From: Prauserella isguenensis
Lineage (GTDB): Bacteria; Actinomycetota; Actinomycetes; Mycobacteriales; Pseudonocardiaceae
NCBI RefSeq assembly: GCF_014191605.1
Contig: NZ_JACHWU010000002.1
Coordinates: 846,647 to 910,646 of the forward strand
Direction of reading: 5' to 3'
DNA length: 64,000 bases
The notes under the pieces were generated by a model. That model saw only the letters and a program-made list of their open reading frames with translations. It ran no database searches and was not told where the DNA came from. This document shows, piece after piece, positions 57,876-64,000 of the stretch (its first letter is position 1; every line of letters starts with the position of its first letter). Position numbers and translations under genes: made by a program.

Positions 57876-60712
57876 CTGGCGAGTACAGGCTTGCCGAAGG
57901 CGGCCGGATCAACCGCGACCGCCCGGTCCGGTTCCGGTTCGACGGCCACGAGTACGAAGGGTTCGACGGCGACACGCTCGCCTCGGCGCTGCTGGCGAAC
58001 GGCGTGCATCAGGTCGGCACCAGCATCCGCTACGGACGGCCGCGTGGCATCGCCTCGGCGGGCCCGGAGGAGCCCAACGCGCTGGTGCAGATCGAGGAGC
58101 CCTTTCCCGAGCCGATGCTGACCGCGACCACGGTAGCGCTGCACGACGGTCTGGTCGCGTCCTCGCTGCCCGGGCAGGGGCGGCTGGCGACCGACCCCGA
58201 CCCGGCTCGCTACGACGCGATCAACGCGCACTGCGACGTGCTGGTCGTCGGCGCGGGCCCGGCGGGGTTGGCCGCCGCGCTGAGCGCGGCCCGCAGCGGA
58301 GCCCGGGTGATCATCGCCGACTCCGACACCGAGTTCGGCGGCAGCCTGCTCGGCAGCGACGAGGAGCTCGATCACGCTCCCGCGGGGCGCTGGATCGACC
58401 GCGTCACCGCCGAGCTGCGGGCGACCCCGGAGGTCACGGTGTTGCCCCGCACCACCGTGTTCGGCTGCTACGACGACAACTATCTGGTGGCCGTCGAACA
58501 CCGGGGCGAGGACACATTCACCCGGCAGCGCACCTGGCACGTCCGCGCCCGCGAGGTCGTACTCGCCACCGGCTCCCACGAGCGGCCCTTGGTCTTCCCC
58601 GGCAACGACCGTCCCGGCACCATGCTCGCAGGCTCGGCCCGCACCTACGTGCACCGCTACGGCGTGCTGCCCGGTCACCGCGCCGTCGCGTTCACCACCA
58701 ACGACAGTGCCTACGCCGCCGCCGTCGACCTGCACGACGCCGGGGTGGAGATCGCGGCCGTGGTCGACGTACGTCCCGTGGCCACGACCTTGTGGACCGC
58801 ACGGTGTGTCGAGCGGGGCATCCAGATCCTGACCAACTGCGCGGTCACCGGCACCTCGGGCACCGACCGCGTCAGCGGCGCTCAGATCTCCCCCGTGCCC
58901 TCCGGCGATTCGGCTCCGACCGTTGCCTCCGAACTCGACTGCGATCTGCTGCTCGTATCGGGCGGCTGGAACCCTGCGGTGCACCTGCACAGCCAGGCAC
59001 GCGGAACCGTGCGGTACTCCGAGGAGATCTGCGCGCTCGTCCCCGACCGCGCCACCCGCGGTGTGCGCACGGTGGGCGCTGCCGCAGGCACCTTCACCAC
59101 CGGCGAGTGTCTGCGTACCGGGTCCGAAGCGGGCAGCGCCGCGGCGCGCGCGACCGGGTTCGACGCCGACCCCGCCGAGGTTCCCAGCTCCCCGTCCGGC
59201 CCCGTCACACCGCCGCAGCCGACCTGGCTGCTGCCGGGCCTTTCCGCGGACTCCGACCACGATCAGTTCGTCGATCTGGCACGGGACGCGACGGTCGCCG
59301 ACGTGCGCAAGGCCGTCGGGGCCGGGATGTCGTCCGTGGAACACATCAAACGGTTCACCACCATCGGCACCGCCCACGACCAGGGCAAGACCTCCGGCCT
59401 GCTGTCCTCCGGCGTGATCGCCGAGCTCCTCGGCGTCGAGGTCGCGCAGGTCGGCGCCACCACGTTCCGCCCGCCCTACGCACCGGTGGCGTTCGCCGCG
59501 CTGGCCGGTCGCGACCGCGGCGACCTCTACGACCCCATCCGGGTCACCGCGATGCACGACTGGCACCTCGCGCAGCAGTGCCCGTTCGAGAACGTCGGCC
59601 AGTGGAAGCGGCCTTGGTACTACCCGCGGCCCGGGGAGGACATGGATTCCGCCGTACTGCGCGAATGCCACGCGGTGCGCACCGGCGTGGGGATGCAGGA
59701 CGTCTCGACGCTCGGCAAGATCGACGTGCAGGGCCCGGACGCGGCCGAGTTCCTCGATCTCGTCTACACGAACAAGATGAGCACGCTCAAGGTCGGCCGC
59801 ATCCGTTACGGCCTGATGTGCCACGCCGACGGCATGGTCTTCGATGACGGCACCGTGATGCGTACCGACGAGCACCGCTACCTCATCTCCACCACCTCGG
59901 GCGGTGCGGCCGGCGTACTCGAATGGCTCGAGGACTGGTTGCAGACCGAATGGCCGCACCTGCGGGTTCACTTGACCTCGGTCACCGAGCACTGGGCCAC
60001 CATCGCCCTTGCCGGTCCCCGCTCTCGCGACGTGCTCGCCCGCGTGACCTCGGACATCGACCTCGCGGCCGACGCCTTCCCGTTCATGTCCTGGACCGAC
60101 GGCACCGTCGCGGGCCGGGCCGCGCGGGTGTGCCGGATCAGCTTCTCCGGCGAACTCGCCTTCGAGATCAACGTCCCCTGGTGGCACGGCCGCGAGGTCT
60201 GGGATGCGCTGTACGAGGCCGGTTCCGATCTGGACATCACGCCCTACGGCACCGAGACCATGCACGTGCTGCGGGCCGAGAAGGGTTTCCCCATCGTCGG
60301 GCAGGACACCGACGGCACGGTCACCCCGCACGATCTCGGGATGAGCTGGGCGGTGTCGAAGAAGAAGGACGACTTCCTCGGCATGCGCTCGTTCAGCCGC
60401 GCAGACACCGTCCGCTCGGACCGCAAACACCTCGTCGGGTTGTTGCCACCGGCCGACTCCGCCGTCGTGCCGGAAGGCACCCAGTTGGTGGAGCTGTCCG
60501 AGCTGCCCGAACCGCCGGTTCCCATGCTCGGGCACATCACCTCCAGTTACCGCAGCGCCGCCCTCGACCGCCCCTTCGCCCTCGCCTTGGTGAAGAGCGG
60601 CCGAGACCGCATCGGGCAGACCGTCTACGGCCACGTCGGCGACCGGCTCGTGCCCGTCGAGATCACCGAACCGGTCTTCTACGACAAGGAAGGAAACCGT
60701 CGCGATGGCTGA
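57872..60712 (+). CDS. soxA: Sarcosine oxidase alpha subunit
   Basis: A 946-aa subunit. The N-terminal ferredoxin-like domain (VRFRFDGHEYEGFDGDTLAS) leads to the NAD-binding Rossmann domain CDVLVVGAGPAGLAAALSAA near residue 128 and a C-terminal GcvT-like folate domain (GVGMQDVSTLGKIDVQGPDA, SFSGELAFEINVP) where formaldehyde is trapped as methylene-THF. The start is a GTG at 57872 that overlaps soxD by four bases. It overlaps soxG by 8 bases. This completes the four-subunit enzyme. Confidence 0.95.
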   Translation: MTGEYRLAEGGRINRDRPVRFRFDGHEYEGFDGDTLASALLANGVHQVGTSIRYGRPRGIASAGPEEPNALVQIEEPFPEPMLTATTVALHDGLVASSLPGQGRLATDPDPARYDAINAHCDVLVVGAGPAGLAAALSAARSGARVIIADSDTEFGGSLLGSDEELDHAPAGRWIDRVTAELRATPEVTVLPRTTVFGCYDDNYLVAVEHRGEDTFTRQRTWHVRAREVVLATGSHERPLVFPGNDRPGTMLAGSARTYVHRYGVLPGHRAVAFTTNDSAYAAAVDLHDAGVEIAAVVDVRPVATTLWTARCVERGIQILTNCAVTGTSGTDRVSGAQISPVPSGDSAPTVASELDCDLLLVSGGWNPAVHLHSQARGTVRYSEEICALVPDRATRGVRTVGAAAGTFTTGECLRTGSEAGSAAARATGFDADPAEVPSSPSGPVTPPQPTWLLPGLSADSDHDQFVDLARDATVADVRKAVGAGMSSVEHIKRFTTIGTAHDQGKTSGLLSSGVIAELLGVEVAQVGATTFRPPYAPVAFAALAGRDRGDLYDPIRVTAMHDWHLAQQCPFENVGQWKRPWYYPRPGEDMDSAVLRECHAVRTGVGMQDVSTLGKIDVQGPDAAEFLDLVYTNKMSTLKVGRIRYGLMCHADGMVFDDGTVMRTDEHRYLISTTSGGAAGVLEWLEDWLQTEWPHLRVHLTSVTEHWATIALAGPRSRDVLARVTSDIDLAADAFPFMSWTDGTVAGRAARVCRISFSGELAFEINVPWWHGREVWDALYEAGSDLDITPYGTETMHVLRAEKGFPIVGQDTDGTVTPHDLGMSWAVSKKKDDFLGMRSFSRADTVRSDRKHLVGLLPPADSAVVPEGTQLVELSELPEPPVPMLGHITSSYRSAALDRPFALALVKSGRDRIGQTVYGHVGDRLVPVEITEPVFYDKEGNRRDG

Positions 60713-61343
60713 GCTCCACGGCGAGTCCCCGCTGGCCGCCCGCGCCGAGACACTGGCCGGCTCCTCGGTGCCCGGTGCCGTGCAACTGTCCGAAGTGGCC
60801 TTCACCGCCCAGATCACGCTGCGCGTCGACCCGAAGAGCCCGGCAGCCGAGCGCATCGGCACGGCCGTGGGCACGATGCTGCCCAATCAGCCCGGTCAGG
60901 TCGCCCGCACCGAACAGCTGCAGATCCTCTGGATGGGTCCGGACGAATGGCTGCTGGTCGGCCCGGAGGGCAGCGCCGGGCGGATTCAGGCAACACTCGC
61001 CGAGGCCCTCGGCGAGGACCACGGCTCGGTGGTCGACGTGTCCGGCAACCGCACGATCGTCGAGGTCACCGGCCCGAGATCCCGGGAGCTGCTGGCCAAG
61101 GGCTGCGCGCTCGACCTGCATCGGCGCAGCTTCACCTCCGACCAGTGCGCACAGACGCTGCTGGCACGCGCCGGAGTGGTCGTGCTGTGCCGGGACGCCG
61201 ACGAGCCGAGCTTCTGGATTCTCGTCCGCGCATCCTTCGCGCGCTATCTCGCCGACTGGCTTGCCGACGCGGCCGCGGAGTACCGGGACCGAACCCGACA
61301 AGCAGCATCCGTCCGTACGCTGGCGAATGGGAGCGACCGGTGA
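60705..61343 (+). CDS. soxG: Sarcosine oxidase gamma subunit
   Basis: A 212-aa SoxG. Conserved features include [20 protein letters not shown] near 76 and [20 protein letters not shown], then [15 protein letters not shown], typical of the gamma subunit, which helps shape the folate-binding side. AAGGAAG lies upstream of its ATG inside the soxA 3' end. Its stop overlaps the mscR GTG start. Confidence 0.93.
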   Translation: MAELHGESPLAARAETLAGSSVPGAVQLSEVAFTAQITLRVDPKSPAAERIGTAVGTMLPNQPGQVARTEQLQILWMGPDEWLLVGPEGSAGRIQATLAEALGEDHGSVVDVSGNRTIVEVTGPRSRELLAKGCALDLHRRSFTSDQCAQTLLARAGVVVLCRDADEPSFWILVRASFARYLADWLADAAAEYRDRTRQAASVRTLANGSDR

Positions 61344-62422
61344 CCGAAGTGCGCGCCGTGGTGGCCATGGGCGAGGGTAAGCCCGTGGAGGTCACCACGA
61401 TCCATGTCCCGGATCCCGGCCCGGGTGAGGCCGTGGTCGACGTGCAGGCCTGCGGTGTCTGCCACACCGATCTGCACTACCGGGAAGGCGGCATCAACGA
61501 CGAGTTCCCGTTCCTGCTCGGTCACGAGGTGGCCGGCAGGGTGGCTGCCGTCGGCGAAGGTGTGCACAACGTCGAGCCGGGCGACTTCGTCGTGCTCAAC
61601 TGGCGCGCGGTGTGTGGCAGCTGCCGGGCCTGCAGGCGCGGCCGCCCCCAGTACTGCTTCGACACCCACAACGCCGACCAGCCGATGACCCTGGCCGACG
61701 GTACCCCGCTGTCACCCGCACTGGGGATCGGCGGGTTCGCCGAGAAGACTCTGGTGCACTCGACGCAATGCACCAAGGTGGGGCGATCGGGGCGTCCGGC
61801 GGTGGCCGGCCTGTTGGGTTGCGGCGTGATGGCCGGTATCGGCGCCGCGGTGAACACCGGTCAGACCGGGCCTGGCGATTCCGTGGCGGTGATCGGCTGC
61901 GGCGGCGTCGGCGACGGGGCCGTGGCCGGGGCGGCGATGACAGGGGCGCGGCGGATCATCGCGGTCGACACCGACCCGAAGAAACTCGACTGGGCGTGCC
62001 AGTTCGGCGCCACGCACACCGTCAACGCATCCGAGGCCGACACGGTCGAGGCGATCCGTGAGCTCACCGGCGGCAACGGTGCGGACGTGGTGATCGACGC
62101 GGTCGGGGTGCCCAAGACCTACGAGCAGGCGTTCTACGCCAGGGACCTGGCGGGAACCGTCGTACTGGTCGGCGTTCCGGACCCGACGATGCGGCTGGAC
62201 CTGCCGTTGCTGGACGTGTTCGCCCGCGGCGGCGCCTTGAAGTCCAGCTGGTACGGCGATTGCTTGCCGGAGCGGGACTTCCCGATGCTCACCGAGCTCT
62301 ATCTGCAGGGCCGGTTGCCGCTGGAGAAGTTCGTGACCGAGGAGATCGCGCTGGACGGGGTCGAGGCTGCGTTCGAGAAGATGCACCGCGGTGACGTGCT
62401 GCGTTCGGTGGTGACCTTCTGA
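61340..62422 (+). CDS. mscR: Mycothiol-dependent formaldehyde dehydrogenase / S-nitrosomycothiol reductase
   Basis: A 360-aa zinc-dependent alcohol dehydrogenase. The catalytic zinc ligands are Cys38 ([11 protein letters not shown]) and His62 (GHE); the structural zinc cysteines are Cys92, Cys95, Cys98 and Cys106 ([15 protein letters not shown]). The NAD motif is [18 protein letters not shown]. Length and sequence match mycobacterial MscR. It oxidises S-hydroxymethyl-mycothiol formed from formaldehyde. Its place directly after soxG suggests detoxification of formaldehyde from GbcA or from uncoupled sarcosine oxidation. GTG start overlapping soxG by four bases. Confidence 0.92.
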   Translation: MTEVRAVVAMGEGKPVEVTTIHVPDPGPGEAVVDVQACGVCHTDLHYREGGINDEFPFLLGHEVAGRVAAVGEGVHNVEPGDFVVLNWRAVCGSCRACRRGRPQYCFDTHNADQPMTLADGTPLSPALGIGGFAEKTLVHSTQCTKVGRSGRPAVAGLLGCGVMAGIGAAVNTGQTGPGDSVAVIGCGGVGDGAVAGAAMTGARRIIAVDTDPKKLDWACQFGATHTVNASEADTVEAIRELTGGNGADVVIDAVGVPKTYEQAFYARDLAGTVVLVGVPDPTMRLDLPLLDVFARGGALKSSWYGDCLPERDFPMLTELYLQGRLPLEKFVTEEIALDGVEAAFEKMHRGDVLRSVVTF

Positions 62423-62520
62423 TGGCGACCCGAGCAGGCCACGCCGTCGTCCCACTGACGTTCTCTGTGGACGGCGAGGCGATCTCGCAGGTCGCCGAGT
62501 GGGTCGAACGGGGCCACTAG
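62422..62520 (+). CDS. Short 32-codon ORF coupled to mscR
   Basis: ATG at 62422 overlaps the mscR stop (TGATG) and the frame ends with TAG at 62520. The start reads [20 protein letters not shown] and the end QVAEWVERGH. In mycobacteria a metallo-beta-lactamase-fold gene commonly follows mscR, but this ORF has no such motif. It may be a small protein, a truncated gene or chance. No family is recognised. Confidence 0.4.
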   Translation: MATRAGHAVVPLTFSVDGEAISQVAEWVERGH

Positions 62521-62597
62521 CCAGTCCGCCGGAAGCCACGCCTCCAACCGGAGGGGCTTTCAGCACGCGTCTCATCACCCGCAACAGGGAGTCCGCG

Positions 62598-63452
62598 ATG
62601 TTCTCTCAACCTTCCGCGCATCACCGGGTCGTGCTGGCCGGAGCTCTGCGGCACGCATCCTACGAGGTTCTGCCGTTCCGCAGCACCGAGGACAAGGTGC
62701 TCGCCCACGTCCCGCTGGACGTGCCGCTGACGGTCACCGCCACCGAAGCCAAGGGCATCGAGGCAACCGTCGAGCTCGCCGTCCGGTTGAGCAAGAACGG
62801 ATACCACGCCGCACCGCACCTGCCCGCCCGGCTGATTCGTGACCGCGCGGAGCTCGACGACGTCGCCGCACGACTGGTGGAGTCCGGAATCGAGCGGATC
62901 TTCGCTATCGGCGGGGACGCAGCCGAACCCGCCGGGGAGTTCGCTGACGCGGAGAGCCTGCTGCTCGCCCTCAGCGAGGCCGGGCACTCTTTCCGCAGCG
63001 TGGGCATCGCGGGATACCCCGAGGGACACGGCAAGCTGCCCGACACGGTGATCGACGACGCGCTGCACGCCAAGGCCGGCCGCGCGCACGAGATCATCAC
63101 CCAGCTGTGCTTCAATCCCGATAGCACGATCGGCTGGGCCCGCAGACTGCGCGCCGAAGGTATCCACACGCCGATCCGGGTGGGCGTGCCGGGTTCGATA
63201 AACCGCCAGAAGCTGATCCGCGTGTCGGCCGGCCTCGGACTCGGGCAGTCCGCCCGCTTCCTGGCCAAGCAGTCCACCATGCTCTGGCGGTTCTTCCTGC
63301 CCAGTGGTTACCGTCCGGACAAGCTGATCACCGCGTTGGCCGACCAGATGGGCCGTCCCGACAACGAGCTCGCCGGCTTCCATCTGTTCACCTTCAACGA
63401 CCTCGCCGGCACCGAGCGCTGGCGGCAGCAGTGGCTCGCCCGACTGTCGTGA
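62598..63452 (+). CDS. metF: Methylenetetrahydrofolate reductase
   Basis: A 284-aa MTHFR-family TIM barrel that reduces methylene-THF to methyl-THF. Visible regions are FEVLP-like SYEVLPFRSTEDKVLAHV, TVTATEAKGIEATVELAVRL, IFAIGGDAAEPAGEFADAES, VGIAGYPEGHGKLPDTVIDD and ITQLCFNPDSTIGWARRLRA. AGGGAG lies seven bases before the ATG. In this operon it would divert methylene-THF from sarcosine and dimethylglycine to methionine synthesis. It is probably a catabolic paralogue; the housekeeping metF may be elsewhere. Confidence 0.88.
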   Translation: MFSQPSAHHRVVLAGALRHASYEVLPFRSTEDKVLAHVPLDVPLTVTATEAKGIEATVELAVRLSKNGYHAAPHLPARLIRDRAELDDVAARLVESGIERIFAIGGDAAEPAGEFADAESLLLALSEAGHSFRSVGIAGYPEGHGKLPDTVIDDALHAKAGRAHEIITQLCFNPDSTIGWARRLRAEGIHTPIRVGVPGSINRQKLIRVSAGLGLGQSARFLAKQSTMLWRFFLPSGYRPDKLITALADQMGRPDNELAGFHLFTFNDLAGTERWRQQWLARLS

Positions 63453-63473
63453 CACAGGATCGTCCGATACATC

Positions 63474-63493
63474 CGGCCGGCGCACGCCGGCCG
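63474..63493. terminator. Short hairpin after metF
   Basis: A 9-bp GC-rich inverted repeat (63474-63482 with 63485-63493) lies 22 bp after the metF stop. Its loop is very short, so it may attenuate rather than end transcription before the transporter gene. Confidence 0.4.
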
Positions 63494-63549
63494 CAATCCC
63501 GCCCTTGCTCGGAGCTCGGAGCCGGGGCGTTCGAACAGGAGTTGTTGTC

Positions 63550-64000
63550 GTGGCTTCGGAGGTAGAAGCGGAATCGGGTGCGGCGGATGGGTCGCGTGGG
63601 GTTCCGCGGGCGCGGTTGTCCAGGCCGGTGTTCGTGCCGGCTGTGGTGGTGATCGTTGCTGCGTTGGGGTTCGCGACGTGGTACGGCGCGCGCTATGGCG
63701 ATGGTGCGGCCGAGGCGTTCACCGAGTTGCGTGATGTCATCGGCACGCATGTGGGCTGGTGGTACATCATCGTGGTCACCGCGATGTTGGTGTTCTGCCT
63801 GTGGGCGGCACTGTCGAAAGTGGGCACCATCCGGCTCGGCAGGGACGACGAGCGGCCGGAGTTCTCGCTGTACTCGTGGTTCGCGATGCTCTTCTCCGCG
63901 GGAAAGGGCATCGGCCTGGTCTTTTCCGGGGTGTCCGAGCCGCTGAACCACATGGTCAACCCGCCGGAGATGGCCGGGGTGCAGGCCGGCAGTGACGAGG
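63550..64000 (+). CDS. BCCT-family betaine/carnitine/choline transporter, truncated by the window end
   Basis: The first 150 residues of a BCCT carrier. TM1 (FVPAVVVIVAALGFATWYGA), TM2 (GWWYIIVVTAMLVFCLWAAL) and the family motif SWFAMLFSAGKGIGLVFSGV followed by SEPLNH are clear. In that motif most BCCT members have GMGIGL and FWG; here Met is Lys (codon AAG) and Trp/Tyr is Ser. GTG start at 63550 with AGGAG eight bases upstream. It is probably the betaine importer of the cluster. Confidence 0.9.
   Translation, partial: MASEVEAESGAADGSRGVPRARLSRPVFVPAVVVIVAALGFATWYGARYGDGAAEAFTELRDVIGTHVGWWYIIVVTAMLVFCLWAALSKVGTIRLGRDDERPEFSLYSWFAMLFSAGKGIGLVFSGVSEPLNHMVNPPEMAGVQAGSDE

Noticed and set aside
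57737..60886. Very long open frame on the minus strand opposite soxA
   Set aside because: It mirrors a well-conserved gene, has Arg/Gly/His-biased composition, and shows no domain. Such antisense frames are expected at about 70% GC.

Overview
The window is about 70% GC with densely packed genes, GTG/TTG starts and ATGA/GTGA overlaps. It encodes a mycothiol-dependent formaldehyde dehydrogenase, an F420-type luciferase-like oxidoreductase, an IdeR/DtxR-type iron box and Zur-type boxes. Together these point to a mycolic-acid-related actinomycete, most likely a Pseudonocardiaceae member (Saccharomonospora/Prauserella/Amycolatopsis-like). This placement is inferred from content; no marker gene such as 16S rRNA is present. 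No tRNA, rRNA, CRISPR array, insertion sequence or prophage was recognised.

Left part (1-9.9 kb): a reductive pyrimidine catabolism locus. A PucR regulator is divergent from a class III aminotransferase and a CoA-acylating methylmalonate/malonate-semialdehyde dehydrogenase. Further right on the plus strand lie an NCS1 permease, beta-ureidopropionase, dihydropyrimidinase and an F420-type oxidoreductase. This covers import, ring opening, decarbamoylation, transamination and oxidation. No classical dihydropyrimidine dehydrogenase is in the window. A secreted SSI-type protease inhibitor sits between the PucR gene and the permease.

Middle part (10-33.5 kb): a mixed region. It holds an iron-regulated siderophore-interacting protein, a ChoD-like GMC oxidoreductase with a TetR regulator, an SDR/phosphatase pair, a secreted subtilase divergent from an HTH regulator, an acyl-CoA ligase, an actinobacterial PolA-like polymerase, a beta-propeller protein and an SDR/ALDH pair. 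A degraded GntR gene, an intact FadR-type regulator convergent with lactate 2-monooxygenase, and a DUF574 methyltransferase follow. Next is a zinc-starvation locus: two Zur boxes lie between a Cys-rich small protein (plus) and a minus operon of an Rv0106-like CobW protein, an unrecognised 40-aa peptide and zinc-free L32 and L36. A three-gene membrane/stress operon (holin-like, DUF3618, DUF4235) closes this part.

Right-middle part (33.7-42.2 kb): a PadR regulator is divergent from vanA-vanB plus an aromatic-acid transporter (vanillate demethylation). Then come an S4 protein and a YdeP/FdhF-type molybdopterin oxidoreductase divergent from a second PucR-type regulator, with three 16-bp direct repeats between them.

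Right part (42.6-64 kb): a glycine betaine to pyruvate pathway with its own one-carbon module. It has a GntR regulator, a Rieske ferredoxin with its reductase, a ProP-like transporter and a GbcA-like Rieske oxygenase. A minus operon encodes dimethylglycine oxidase, FchA-type cyclohydrolase, FolD, serine dehydratase and PurU. A plus operon encodes GlyA, SoxBDAG, mycothiol-dependent formaldehyde dehydrogenase, a 32-codon ORF and MetF, followed by a BCCT transporter that runs off the end. Successive methyl groups leave betaine as formaldehyde or methylene-THF; GlyA uses one to make serine, SdaA deaminates serine to pyruvate, and FolD/FchA/PurU/MscR take the surplus to formate. The FolD copy lacks the catalytic lysine needed for cyclohydrolase activity, which the adjacent FchA could replace. 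A CTGATA-containing motif recurs at four promoter positions in this cluster and may be the GntR operator.
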